From Parasponia andersonii (Eukaryota; Streptophyta; Magnoliopsida; Rosales; Cannabaceae), in contig JXTB01000036.1 of assembly GCA_002914805.1 (NCBI GenBank), forward strand, positions 1-64,000: a DNA stretch of 64,000 nucleotides, written 5' to 3'. Shown here piece by piece: positions 21,107 through 33,956 of the stretch; the first letter of the stretch is position 1, and every line of letters starts with the position of its first letter. The notes under the pieces are model-generated. The model was not told the origin of the DNA. It ran no database searches and saw only the letters and a program-made list of their open reading frames with translations. Made by a program: the position numbers and the translations under genes.

Positions 21107-21911
21107 TGGTTCTGCGATTCTCACCAAATGTCTACGTGTCTCTTAATTACTAATGCTGTATCTACCAACTGTCCATGTATCCTCGTTATCCCAGACTGCT
21201 TTTGACTTCAGGTTGGGTTGGAGAGGCAGGGGTGGCCACCTGTAAAGACTCTCCGATGCTTAAGTCAGATGTTTATCCCTGAGACTGAGTAGCAAAGATC
21301 AAGTTTTTCTCTTACTTATAAATTTTTATATATCTCTCTTTGTATGTGTATATGCCTATGTCCTCAGAGGGACGCATGACTGATATTTATAGTCCTGGAA
21401 CTGAGAACCTTCTGGCTCTCAATCCTAGGATCGAGTACCTTTTTCATCATGACTTACTTCAGAAATCACGGGCCGTGGTTACCGTAATCTCCCTTACATC
21501 ATCGTGACATGCTTTCCGCTGTCCCCTATGGCTCAAGCCCGGCGGGGATGAGACTTTGACAAGCCGCCGTCTTGTTAGGACAATTTGCCCAATGCGAATA
21601 CCTACTAGGATTGTATTAAATGCTCTATCTGGGTCTGGAGTAGTGTGCTGCCTCCAATGATTTTCTGGTGGAAGACCCTCGAGGTTCCTGATCTCCAGCT
21701 GTCGAGGTAAGAATTAGACTGGCCGAACCCGTCCAGGGTCTGGGATGGATTCAGCCCTAGCCTCCAATAACCCATGGGTCCATACAGTATCACGTGCGAC
21801 TCGTGTGGCTTCTAAGCGATCCTTTTGGACACGTGTCGGACAGTGTGTCTCCTGTGACCTGTTCTGCCACTTAATCGTCCACCTGGTATATAATCTAAGT
21901 GCGGCCCCACA
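21107..21911 (-). repeat. Complete 5' LTR of the Tat element
   Basis: 805 bp, TG at 21107 next to the primer site and CCACA at 21911, so both strands show TG...CA ends. The last ~240 bp pair with 883-1125. A TATA-like stretch on either strand is not clear enough to call. Confidence 0.8.
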
Positions 21912-24095
21912 ATCAATAAGGGATATTGTGGTTTGAGCGGCAATTGCCGATTTTAAGAGATGATGTCGTTTTTCAAGATAGCTCTCGTTTATTTGTTTCT
22001 TGACGTTGAAAAAAAATGTGCGGTCTAAAAGCTATCGTGGTTTTCAAAAGTTTGTTGTCGTCAAGTGACGGCGTCGTCTGAAGTACATATAATTGTCGTT
22101 TCCAACAGACGTTGTAGTTTTCATAAGATTCCGTGTTCCGTCCTCCACCCACCGAACGGCGTCCCCCATGTCTCGGCCATCTCTTACAACAGGATCAAGA
22201 TGCTTCTGACTCTTGACTGCAGGTCAGGTCCTTAAGTGGACCATGGCCTGTCACTATTATTGGGCCCCCATATGACTATAAGTCTATAATGGCCGCACTG
22301 ACAGAAATATGGGCCGGGCCTAGCATACAGTAAAAGTTTCTACTCTGGGAAATATTTGTGTCGTTACTTTTGGGAGCTAAACGTGTCAAAATTTTCCAAA
22401 ACTAAATAAAACAAAAAATGAGTAATGCAGCAAATTGCGACTAGATGCTTGAGGAAAATATAATGACCCCCTTTTATATTTCTGAAAAGTTATATCTAAT
22501 CTCATTTCTGTGTGTGCGTTTTTAATAATCTTTCGTGCATTTATTATAATGAAGCTGATAATAATAAGTGACAAGTTACTTCACATTCACAATACTAACG
22601 AAAATATGTTAGGAAAACTTTCTTCCTAGTTTAAAACTCAAATTTTGACAACTTCCATTTCTTAAAAAAAAAATCATTAATATAATTTCTTGAAATAAAA
22701 AAAGATCTATCTCTACTATAGATTTGAAAAAAGGTCTTGTCTGACTTATTCAAAAAACAAAAGAAAAAAAAAAAAAGAAAAAGAAAAAGAAAAAGAAAAA
22801 GAAAGAGAGAAAGTCTCCCGGTTCCGAATCTGTGTTGAGATATTCTCATCCCTTGTCGTAACGTAACCAAAGTTCCCTATGAATCAGTAGTTTATTCCTT
22901 ACGTCTTCTTATAATATCATTACCCTCCCCAACACTTTTTAATTATACCGTTAGACTCCCCGTATTGTCTTAAAAACTTCGGCCGTACACCAATAGCCTG
23001 ATCATCCGATCCAAATGAATATATTATACCCCCATAAGCAACCAACGTTGAACTTGGAGAGTTAGATTAGATAAAAGTAATTCTTTGAATCCGAAGCGGG
23101 ATTAGCATTTATTTAATTAACTAATGAGATAAAAGCAATATTTCTAATAATTATTTTACGTGGATTGTTCTTTGAAAAGAGGGAGAAACTAATTTACTTG
23201 CCTTAAATAATTTGGATAAAGATAAGTTTAGCATACGGAATTTGTTTTTCTTAAATCCTTTTAAATGCTAATCGTTATACTAAAATCCCAAAACCTTTTT
23301 TTTTTTTTAACAATAAAAAACACATATAGTTTACATGTGGCAGAATTTACGTGGCATAGAACAAATTTTTCTTTTTCTTAGTTCAGTTAGATACTGTATT
23401 CTTTTTCTTTTTCTAAAAAAAAAAAAAACAGAATCGTTTTATTACCAACAATTAATTTGTAATCAGGCAAAAAATAATATCTTTTAACTCCTAATATTAA
23501 GTTTAAAAATGTGATCGCTTTCCAACAATGAAAGAAAAGAGTTGACAAAAGTATATTATTATGCACGAGCTCCATTTTCATATTGACCTTCCTCAAGAGT
23601 TTCTACTGCATCATATATTACTATAATTACGTTCATATGATTCCACTGATAATGATTCTCAAAAAATAATTTAAAAATAATCATGAGGATGAATGATGAG
23701 TTTATATTCAATTTTTGTATTAGTCACTTTGATCAAGTATTTCTTAAATCCACATTTTACACTTTTATTCAGAGCCCAAAAAAATAAAAAATTCGCATTG
23801 CACTCACTGAAATATATATATATATATATATATATTAAAAAATTTTTCATTCACGCGTGATTCACATTCATCCCCTCTTTCAATAAAATAATAACAAAAT
23901 TAGCAACAATAATGGAGAGGGGCATATGAGTAATTCAAATAAACGACAACATTTCCAAAAAAAATCTACATCTATCTATATATATTGAGCAGAGAAACTA
24001 TAAACAATGTAATAATATCAATATTCTATTTTTAATTTAACTTTCATTTTTTCACGATATAATTAATCTTATTATTATNCATATAAACAAAAACA

Positions 24096-24126
<31 letters not shown>

Positions 24127-24222
24127 TTTCCCCACTTTAAACAGAAACGGAACCGTCTTGTTCTCTCTGTTGAGGTCAAAACTCAAAACTCATCAACATC
24201 AACAACCACCACCACCACCACC
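21912..24222. other. Spacer between the Tat element and ATG18H
   Basis: The first ~200 bp (21912-22110) carry repeated GTCGTTTT, GTGGTTTT and GACGGCGTCGTC-like words and AATAAGGGATATTGTGG. This looks like the subterminal region of a CACTA/EnSpm-type DNA transposon cut by the Tat insertion (weak). The rest is AT-rich: a purine run at 22757-22812 (GAAAAA units), (TA)n at about 23814-23836 and 24094-24118, a T run at 24118-24130. The single n is at 24079. No gene seen. The 3' end is presumably the ATG18H promoter and leader. Confidence 0.5.
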
Positions 24223-24240
24223 ATGGCCAAACTCCTCTAA
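24223..24240 (+). promoter_or_regulatory. Upstream ORF 1 of ATG18H (5 codons)
   Basis: ATG GCC AAA CTC CTC TAA in a very strong start context (CCACCATGG). It is in the same frame as the main start but terminated well before it. If it lies in the transcript, reinitiation would be needed to reach the main start. Confidence 0.5.
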
Positions 24241-24290
24241 ACGACGTCGTTTTTAGTCTCCTTCTTCCTCAGTTTCTTCGTCGGAAGCTT

Positions 24291-24413
24291 ATGCTATTTC
24301 CGATCGAATCGTCGGTGGGGACCATTCTCCCGGTAACTCCCCGGTTGCTGGTGGTAAAGTTAGCAACAGAGGTCGTAGTCTCTGACTATGAAGAACAACT
24401 ACAACAAGGCTAA
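24291..24413 (+). promoter_or_regulatory. Upstream ORF 2 of ATG18H (40 codons, overlapping)
   Basis: ATG at 24291 in another frame than the main ORF; it ends with TAA at 24411-24413, 23 bases after the main ATG (24388). Ribosomes using it would pass the main start, so it should lower translation if it is in the mRNA. Its context (GCTTATGC) is weak, so leaky scanning is likely. Confidence 0.45.
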
Positions 24414-27400
24414 CAACACCAACACCAACAGTACCCATAATGGCTTTCTTCCCAATTCTCTGAGATTCATTTCTTCTTGCATCAAAACCGCCTCCTCCGG
24501 TGTCCGCTCCGCCAGCGCCTCCGTCGCTGCCTCTATCTCCGCCGACCCCCACGCCCATAAGGACCAGGCTCGTTCATTCTTTTCTTTCAATTTAATTTCA
24601 ACTGGTTTATATTTTTTTAGGAATTTCATTTAATATTCAATTTTGAGATCATTATTTTAATTTTATATTTTGCTTGAATTGGAAATTAGGTTTCTTTCTT
24701 TTGCCTTGGATTGGGGATAATGTAATATTCTTTGTGTTTGGTTACCGAGAAAGTTGAGGGACACGATGGGAAAATTGGAATCGCCGAATTCTAGGTCTGA
24801 TGTCGTTTCGGCCTTTTTTGTGATTGAATCTTATATTTGTTTGTTGGGTGCTGATAAAGTTTTGAGAAAACGAGAACACAGTAATGCAGATGCAATTCTC
24901 TCTTTCTCGGCCCTTTAGGGTACTGGGGAACTGATTTTATTGATGTTACTTATTTTGGTTACTGGGCATTAGGAACAGAAACTGAAATGAAGGATTTTGA
25001 CTGTTGCATGCAGTTGAATTATTATTATTCTTATTATTTTATTATATATTTTTTTTGAAAGTGATGTGGGTGTGGTTTAGCTAGGTGTATTAGTTGATCA
25101 CGGTGGATTTAGGTGGAGGTTTAAGGAGCATTAATTTTTATAGTTGAGGATGATGGATGGGGTGATTTTATTCGTGGCTGGAAGTACAACCTTGAAATGT
25201 TAGCGAATTGATAACTGCTCTGAAGTCTAAGATGGGGAAATGGCAACTTTCATTTTCTTTTAGAAATAGGTAATGGGTAGTTCTTTGGAGTGAAAAGGAA
25301 TGAACATTTGATTACTTCTCTTTGTACTTGAAGTGATCAATCGTATTGCTATTTTCAGTTTCATTGTATGCGATGTTTGAACCTTGTAAAGTTTTCATAG
25401 GAAAGAACAGTTTCTTTGCATGCTGTTTAGCTCTTGGTAGAATTTACCTACCAGCATTATCTGACATATTTGTGGCCAAACAGGTGCTGTGTGCTTGCTT
25501 TGACAGACTAGAGCTTGGTCCATCTTGCTTCAAACATGTTCTCTTACTTGGCTATTCCAATGGTTTTCAAGTTCTTGATGTTGAAGATGCCTCCAATGTC
25601 GGTGAACTCATTTCGAAACGCGATGATCCCGTTACATTTTTGCAGATGCAGCCCCAGCCTGCAAAATCCAAGGATGATGAAGGATTTAGAGCATCACATC
25701 CTTTACTTTTGGTTGTTGCATGTGATGAGTCACAAAGCTCAGGTCTGATGCAAAATGGGAGAGATGGGTTGGTCAGAAATGGTTACAGTGAAAATCAAAA
25801 TGGAAACCTTGTTTATTCTCCAACTGTTGTTCGGTTTTACTCATTGAGGTCTCACAATTATGTTCACGTTCTGAGATTTCGCTCAACTGTGTACATGGTT
25901 AGATGCAGTCCTCAAATGGTGGCCGTGGGTCTTGCATCGCAAGTAAGCTTTGGCTTATAATTTTTTTTTCCAAGTGTTATTTTTATTCTATTTTCGGTTG
26001 ATACCATCCAATAGGTTGCCTTAGGAAGTTGTTTCCTTTCATTTACCAAAGCAGAAGAATTAGATAGTATTTTTTAGTTGCCTGTTTATAGCACAGTATT
26101 GCTGGGTAAAGGGTGCACCTTAAACCTTTTTACTACAAATAGTATTTAATTTTAGATGACTACTTTTTGACAATTGGAACCTGGCTAAGTTTTCAACATT
26201 TTTCCCCTTTGTGTATTTTTCTTCCAGATATACTGCTTCGATGCAGTCACTCTTCAGAATAAATTCAGTGTCCTCACTTACCCAGTCCCACAATTGGGAG
26301 TCCAAGGAATGGTTGGGGTTAATATTGGCTATGGGCCCATGGCTGTGGGTCCAAGGTGGTTGGCTTATGCTTCAAATAACCCGCTGCAGTCAAACACGGG
26401 ACGGCTAAGTCCACAGAGTCTTACTCCTCCTGGTGTCAGTCCATCAACATCACCTGGCAATGGAAGTTTGATGGCTCGATATGCCAAGGAATCTAGTAAG
26501 CAATTAGCTGCTGGGTTGTTAAATCTAGGTGACATGGGTTATAAAACTTTGTCTAAATACTATCAAGAACTTATACCTGATGGTTCTGGCTCTCCTATTC
26601 CATCAAATTGTAGTTGGAAAGTAGGTCGGGGGCATTTGACAGAGTCAGATATTGCTGGAATGGTTAGTCTTTTATCTAAAAAATAATCATTATAACTCTA
26701 CCTTGAGATCCTGATTATTTTGCAGCACAAATGCTAGAAAAGAAATGATTCATTACATTTACACACACATGTGTCACTACTTTTGGGATTTTTAGACTTT
26801 TAAATTGTAGAGCAATATAGTGTGGAATATATATATTTTTTTCAGTGTCTTTGTTTCAAGCAATGATTTTGTGTGCTTATTTACCCATCATTTCAGGTTG
26901 TCGTGCAAGATTTTGTTTCAAAGGCTATTGTGTCACAGTTTAGGGCCCACACTAGTCCAATTTCTGCTCTTTGTTTTGACCCCAGTGGGACACTTCTTGT
27001 TACGGCCTCAATTCATGGCAACAATATCAATATTTTTCGAATTATGCCTTCCCGCTCACACATGGGTTCAGGCACTCAAACTTATGACTGGTGCACTTCT
27101 CATGTGCATCTTTACAAGCTTCGTCGTGGCATGACATCTGCTGTATGCTTCTGTCCTTAATATGTCCTCTAAATGTTGTATTTTTTTGTTTTATGTTCAT
27201 GAGGTTTTTCTTGTCCTTGTTCTTGTTTAACAGGTGATCCAGGACATTTCTTTTAGTCAGTATAGCCAATGGGTTGCCATTATTACATCCAGAGGGACTT
27301 CCCATATTTTTGCTCTTTCTCCTTTTGGTGGTGAGACTGTTCTTCAAATACAGAATTCTCCTGCTGATGGGCCTACTCTTCTACCAGTTTTATCCTTACC

Positions 27401-30171
27401 CTGGTGGTCCAGTCCATCTTTCACTGTGAACCAGCAATCTTTTTCTCCACCACCACCACCTGTAACGCTTTCTGTGGTTAGCAGAATTAAAGATAATAAC
27501 TCTGGTTGGCTCAATACAGTTAGTAATGCTGCATCATCTGCAGCAGGAAAGACGTTTTTGCCTTCTGGGGCTGTGACTGCTGTGTTTCATAGTTGTGTAC
27601 CTCTTGATTTGCAACTTGGTCATGCTAAGGTTAATGCTTTGGAGCATCTGTTGGTTTATGCTCCTTCTGGTCATGCAATTCAATATAATTTACTTCCATC
27701 AACTGGGGGAGAGCCAAGTGAATCTGCTTCAAGAACTGGGTCAGGTTCTTCCCACCAGATGCAGGATGAGGAGTTGAGAGTTAAAGTGGAACCTGTTCAG
27801 TGGTGGGATGTTTGCCGAAGGACTGATTGGCCTGAAAGAGAAGAATGCATTTCTGGGATTACACTTAGGAAACAAGATGCCATAGAGATGGTCATGGACA
27901 TTTCTGATTATGAGGATAATTACACTAGGGATAAGGAATTGGTAAAACCTCTTGAGAAATCTCACTTATATCTCTCCAATGCAGAGGTCCATATAAACTC
28001 TGGAAGGATACCAATCTGGCAAAAGTCCAAGGTGTGTTCCATTTGACAATTGTGATCCCTTTTTGTTTCATCTTTTTCAAATTACATTTTGTAATCCTTT
28101 TGTTTATACTTTAGATATCTTTCTTTACAATGAGTCCGATGGAGGCAAATGGGCAAACTCTCACTGCAGATCCATCTGGTGGGGAAATTGAAATAGAGAA
28201 GTTTCCTTATCATGAGATTGAGATTAAGCAGAAGGATCTCCTGCCTGTTTTTAATCATTTCCGTGGCCTGCAGTTCAATTCGGGCGACCGGTAATTTTAA
28301 TGCTGCAATCCTTTAATTGTATTGTCTGTATTAGTTACAATTGAAAATCAACTTATCATCATGTGGTTATAGGTATTATATCTTATTGTTATGAGGAAAA
28401 TGGTATTTAATTAATCAGACTTCTTTTTCTTCTAGTAAAACTTTCCTCCATCATGTTTAGGTATGCTCTACTGCTCTACCATCCCAGGGTATCTAACTCC
28501 CTGTACTTATTCATCTTTTATCTTTCAATTTCATAGTTTCTGTAATTTGCACTTGATCAGTCTTAGGAATGAATCAAGATGTGATTCCTGACGCGATTCC
28601 ATTATTTTTTTTTTTTAAATTAGTTCTTAGAAAAGAAAAGAAACATAACTATTTTGGATGCAAGAGTGAACTCATTCATGTTATGTGCGGTGCTCCCATT
28701 CAGTTCATAAATGATGCATCCATTTCTTCTCCTTGTTCCAAATATTTAGTCGATATATTTCAAACTTACCTAGCTTATCACTTTATGGATATGGTGCCTA
28801 GAGCTTGTGTATCTGCTAAAATACTTACGTCTACTTTCGCCCACTGGTTATGCATATCTTTACCACAAATCAATTGGTTGTCTGATTTTGCAGGGGTCCC
28901 GTTGGCTCACATTCATCTGTTGATTCTCATGAAGCTAAAGAGAACTTTTCAAAGACTTCGGTTATTTCCCATGCTAAGTTTGCATCAACTGGCTCATTTG
29001 AGCACTCAGATGGTGGTAAGATTAAATGTCTGATGCTAATATTATTGTCTGATCATTTTGAGGGAGCTACTAATGCCAGTTCCTGGTTGTTGGCATTTTT
29101 AACAGGACTTTTAGGGGATTCTTATCCATCGAATCTCCAATTGGGCAATGAAAGTGGTGGAGAAAAGAACAACAGATCCATATTGGCATCACGTCTGCAG
29201 AACCAAAGCTCTACAAACAAAGATGTAGTTTCATATTCGTCCAGACAATCTAACTCGGATGTCTCTCATGTTTACAATAGAAATTTTTCGAACGGTCTAT
29301 CTACTTCAACAGGCGCCTCACTTTCTGCTGATGGAACTATTTCAAAAGAGGTTCAGTCGGTCAATGGTAGTGAGCGCTCTGAAAGTTCCAATGTGAGCTC
29401 TAACCGTTCTGATCTAAGTATGAACAGTCTTGATGAGGGACCGGTACATGATTCACTGGATTTGGAACCATTTTTCCAGGAGGGCTATTGTAAAGCATCT
29501 GCTGAGAGTGACTGTCCTGAATCAACAGAAGCTATCACTGATGTGGACAGCAGCAGCAGTCCATGTGACAGGGAGAAATCTGAAGAATATGGCGATAATG
29601 ATAATGATGACATGCTTGGTGGTGTCTTTGCTTTCTCTGAGGAAGGTGAGAATCTATTAAACTTTAGATTTAATTATTCTTATTCAGTAGTTTTTCTTGG
29701 TATTTGGCATTGTATAATAGTTATAGGTTCTGCTGCTCTTATAATAAATCCTTATCCATATCTCAGTCTTTACTCTTTACATTACATTGTAGATCCTATA
29801 TCTTCAGACAATAGGAAATTTTAGTTTTGGCACATGAGTTTCTTTCTAGTAGTCAGTCCAGATTTCATGTGGTACTGATGTTCAGAAACTCGAATGTCTA
29901 CGGAGTTTGAAGTTCTTCTGTGGTGTGTTCTATAAAGGGTTGAGGTTTAATTCATTTTATTAACCTTTCAGTGGCCTAATTGGTGGTTTGGATATTACCT
30001 GGTTTGTGATATCATCTATTGTGGAAGTAACAATTATATTTCTCTGTTTTTATACTTATTATACTAGGCTTCATAAATTCTTGCTTAATTATTCTAGAAA
30101 ACAAAAAACAAAAATCTTGCTTATTGCCATTTCTCATGTGTTTTTTCTTTTATCTTACGTTTGCAGGATAA
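24388..30171 (+). CDS. ATG18H: Autophagy-related protein 18h-like (WD40/PROPPIN with BCAS3 domain)
   Basis: Role (known for the family): a WD40 beta-propeller protein that binds PI3P and acts in autophagosome formation at membranes. Exons read from splice sites: 24388-24567, 25484-25942, 26228-26662, 26897-27142, 27234-28031, 28115-28290, 28894-29015, 29106-29645, 30167-30171; about 986 aa, close to the 930-960 aa of Arabidopsis ATG18g/h. The N-terminus has NGFLPNSLRFISSCIKTASS; the propeller runs from about residue 61 (FDRLELGP, LLLGYSNGFQVLDVED, VRFYSLRSHNYVHVLRF) through exon 4 (AHTSPISALCFDPSGTLLVTAS). The lipid-binding motif is LRRG at about residues 433-436. The BCAS3 region follows in exons 5-6 (LLVYAPSGHAIQY, WWDVCRRTDWPEREE). 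A Ser-rich tail ends DMLGGVFAFSEEG; its last codon is split by the final intron. Intron 1 has a GC donor, the other introns start GT. The frame is intact throughout. The g/h subgroup choice is by the N-terminus. Confidence 0.88.
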
Positions 30172-31411
30172 GGTACCTTCATGCATCCGAATTGTGGTGA
30201 AGGTGTTCTACCTTTTTCTAGCCTTTGAAATGTTTTTAGTGCTGGGTTAAAAAGCTTGGCCCTAGTGGAGTCTGGACAGATCTAATTGGTATTTCAGGTT
30301 TATTTTTTTTCAACAATCGAAATGCAACTACCTGATTGGTACAAGAAACGATTTAAAGGCTTTGTAAATTGAAATTCGTCATATTGCTGCTGGGGCAACC
30401 TTCTCGTCTAATTAATTTCATGTGTAAATGTTGTAAATTGAAATTCATAGAAGCAATATTTTGTGTGGACGGATTTTTTTTTTTTCCTATGCTGTGTAAC
30501 ATTATTATTCATTCTTCAAAGAAAAAGAAAAAAAGAAATAAAGGTGAAAATTAAAGAGGGCTTGTCACTGTAGTTAGTACACAATGCATTATTTACTTAC
30601 CAGCTTCACTACTCTTTCGGGTATCTATTTATTTTCTGTTAGTGCTTGTTTGATTACATTGATCCACTTCCCGGGGTCATTATTGGGAAATCATCTTGTT
30701 TTGTTCGACATTTTTCATCATAAGCTTCCCAACTTGAGGCAGTGAAAAGTTCGTTATTGGTGGCCCATTTCATTTACCTGCAAATCATAAATCATGAATT
30801 TATTCTGTTTACAGTAAAAAAAGTGTTTATACTGGTCTGACACGCCTCCTCTGTCTAGGGTGCAGAGACTCCTTTGCCGTCGGAAAAGCTGAAAAGACGG
30901 AAATCAAAATGCTTTTTTTCGTTTCTGAACATACAAGTAACTTGTGGAACGAGAAGTGCGTACGACCTGATTTTCTTTAATTTTTTTTTTTTTGACGAAG
31001 ATTTTCTTAAATTTTAAGTAAGAGTTTTAATTCTATCTCTCCCCATCCATAATGTATTTCTCTCTTTTTTTTTTCTTTTTCTTTTTCTTTTTTCCTTTTT
31101 GGTTCATTAGGCATATACTTTCCCTTTCATTTATGTTTCCGTACCATGTAACAAGTAATCAAGTAGTAGTAAAGCAACAATTTTTTAGGAGAAGAAATCA
31201 ATCGAAACTAGCATAAAAGTCTAGGACGAACATTTGAAAGGTCCCGAATAGCCAATGCTTGTCAACTCCAAATGAAAAGAGTTGAAGATCATGGGGAGAA
31301 TATTACAAGGTTCTTGGGGCTCGGCTCGTGTTGTTCTCCTTTACGTGTTATGCATATAAGCATATGTACATATGTATAGGTATATACGTTATGTACACAT
31401 ATGTTTGAGTG

Positions 31412-31453
<42 letters not shown>

Positions 31454-31910
31454 TGTTCTATACATGTACACATCACGAGTTGTGTAATGTGTAGAGATAT
31501 AACACGGACGGAGCTGGCTTACTAGCAGGAGTTGAAAACCCCCTTATTTTTTTATTTTTTTTTATACATTTATTAAATTTATAAAAAAATTTAATATAAC
31601 TCCTAAAAAAGTTTGAGAAAAATAATTAAACTCCTTAAAATATTTTAAAAATATAATAAAACCTCATAAGTCTACAATTAAAATTATTGCACTTGTTAAA
31701 AAAAAATGTCCAAATCATTTTAGAATTAATATAGTTTATTATTTCATTTTAATTGATTTTAAATAAATTCAATGAAGAAAATAAATGTTTTTCAGATATG
31801 CTTCTTTGTATAGCATGCTTGTATCTATATGATATATATATTTTCATCTTTTGACGAAAAAATATTAATTTACTTTGCTGAATATTATCTAATGGATTTT
31901 TTTTACTATA
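30172..31910 (+). other. ATG18H 3' region and spacer
   Basis: The 3' UTR probably occupies the first few hundred bases after the stop at 30169-30171; no sharp polyadenylation site can be fixed. Later there are pyrimidine-rich runs near 31054-31105 and a (TA)n run at about 31411-31450. No gene seen. Confidence 0.5.
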
Positions 31911-32180
31911 GAACTCATGGAACTTGATGATCAACTTAAAACCAATGTAATTGATATATGTTCCAATAAAAAATTTAATAGATTGAAAGTATTAGTGACC
32001 TTGCACAAAAAATGGACGAGACAAGAAGACACAATGTTGAGCCTCTCGTGATATTGACATTAATTTTACTAGTTAGTACTGTTAATGTGAAGAGAGTATT
32101 ATATTCTATTAATTTTTTCAAAAATTAGTTACGTAATCGAGTAAAAATTAGTTACGTAATAGAATAAATGATCAATAAAT
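31911..32180 (+). pseudogene. hAT-family transposase C-terminal remnant
   Basis: A broken plus-strand frame reads ELMELDDQL, NKKFNRLKVLVTL and HKKW, then in a shifted frame EPLVILTLILLVST, NVKRVLYSINFFKN, a stop and LRNRV. This pattern (N..F..LK.L..L, then VSTAxVERxFSAMxxxKxxLRNR) is the C-terminal dimerisation region of plant hAT/zinc-finger MYM-like transposases. One frameshift and at least two stops are visible. The rest of the gene is not recognisable upstream, so only the tail remains. Confidence 0.6.
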
Positions 32181-33956
32181 GAATGATAATTTATTTATTT
32201 ACATTAAAAAAATATCTTTAATAATATTAATAACGAGTTCGTTCTAAAACACTTTAATGCATGAATACAATTGTACCACTTATTATTATTTTTAGTTATT
32301 TTTGAATTATAATTATGGCCTAGTCTGCCTAAAGAAATCCTCGTCCCTGATAAACAGTACATATGCATGTGTTTTGTTGTAATAGTGTGACTAGTCAGAG
32401 TAATGTGACATCATACATGATACATCAACGAAAGTTGCGACGTAGGATTTTTGTGGGTATAACTAACAAAACGACATTCATGCAAAGTACTAATTCTTGC
32501 GTGGTCTCTCTGTGCCTTCATTCCATGGCTTTGGATACCCAGACATCCTACACCTTTGTATTCTTGTGGCCTTCCATTTTCAGCTGCATATATAGCAACA
32601 AATCTACTGCATTATATTTATATCTGGCCCCCACATACACTTACGTACAATGCATAAATATATAGATAGATGCCTTTCATGTCAAGATCAGGCCACGAGA
32701 ATCCAACAGACTGGTGTCCTTTCAATCTGTTACTAGGCAGGCACTGAGACACTCTATACTTTCATAAAATGATCTCAAAGAGCCTCTTTAAAGCTTTTCA
32801 AATTCACTTAGAGAAACAGGGCAAGTAGTGGCCTGTGAGGCTCATCTGGTCTTCATCATCGTCTCTCATCTTTGTTTGGACCCTGTGACCAGCACGGAAA
32901 GATGCGGAGACGGTCCACCTTTTGATGTCGTTTAAGGGATTCGGTTGTCGTTCACAAGCCACACGTAGTCTTGTACGTTATAATTAAGCCAGTATTATCG
33001 TGAAATAATATGTAGATTGTAGAAATGACAATGCTGAAAAGAATTTTGAATCATTATAAATTATCTTAGAAAATCAATTGACTAGTTTATCAAAAAAAAA
33101 AAGAAAAGAAAATAAATTGACTAACCTAGCTTTTCAGGTGGCAGTTCATGAATCATTAAAGAAATACATAACTTAAAAGATTAACAAATAATATGACGTC
33201 ACATCATTATTTTTTTTCGTTTCCTAGATAATTTGTTAGACATGCTTTACTCTAATATATGTTATATATCATCCAACGACCAACCCAGTCACCCTTGATC
33301 TGTTCCTAATTAGTTATAACATACGTTGGCTAGATGTCACGTAAGGTATGCGTTTGAAATATCATTAATACTGAAATGAGATCTAAGATTTGTTAGATCT
33401 ATTCGTCTTAGTGGCAATGTAGGTTTTTTTTATATATATATACAAAAATTTAATTAGTGGCTCCATTGAAATTGAAATATTTTGGCAATGGGCATTGATA
33501 TTTTTCATTCGAGATGAGTTCAAATTGAGCCACAAAGAAATGCAATTACTAAAACCCTTGTACTCTTGTAGTACCATATAATGTACTAGAGCAAAATATA
33601 AAGTAAGCGGCTTAACATTTTTTGTGGCTAACATCCTTACTGGGAATTTCTGTAGACCCATCATGAAGCATTGTGACGATTTCTTAGACTAAAATCATTT
33701 CCTAGTTGAATGTAAATATGTATATATATATATATATATATATGCAACACTCGCAGATTAAATGAATCCTCCCAACCCTAATCCTTTATGGGGTCCCTAA
33801 ATGAGGCCTAAGAATTTGAGTCACTTGGTGAGTATAAATGCATCCGACATAACTCAAAATTTTGTCCCCTCCAGAGTGCCTTGAGCTTCTGACACGTGTA
33901 CAAGCATCCCAAAAAATTATTTTAATATTGGGGGGGAAGGGAAATCAAGGTTCCCT
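32181..33956. other. Spacer without visible gene
   Basis: Moderately AT-rich unique-looking sequence. Around 32690-32960 the GC content is higher (CTCTTTAAAGC, GGACCCTGTGACC, GATGCGGAGACGG) but no convincing ORF or RNA gene is found. (TA)n at about 33719-33743. A G run (GGGGGGAAGGG) at about 33930-33940 lies shortly before the tandem duplication. Confidence 0.4.

Larger units (their letters stand above)
883..21911 (-). mobile_element. Tat-lineage Ty3/gypsy retrotransposon, minus strand, decayed
   Basis: Read on the minus strand the order is 5' LTR (21911-21107), primer-binding site, gag, protease, a remnant of reverse transcriptase, RNase H, integrase (to 16938), 3' region with tandem arrays and an antisense gene, polypurine tract (1126-1146) and 3' LTR (1125-883, truncated). 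The integrase-last order and the form of the primer site mark Ty3/gypsy. The protease motif DSGSSVDIL, the LTR-gag-pol layout, the antisense extra gene and the 3' tandem arrays point to the Tat lineage (relatives of Retand, Grande and Ogre). The inner Athila element (6462-16917) splits it between integrase and the arrays. Without that insertion the element is about 10.6 kb. The left end is lost, so no target duplication can be scored. Confidence 0.8.

Noticed and set aside
28569..29033. 154-codon open frame in the ATG18H gene
   Set aside because: It runs across intron 6 and exon 7 in a different frame from the gene, with no similarity to the family.
32690..32960. Possible non-coding RNA gene in a GC-richer part of the spacer
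   Set aside because: No hairpin or conserved RNA motif could be shown by eye.
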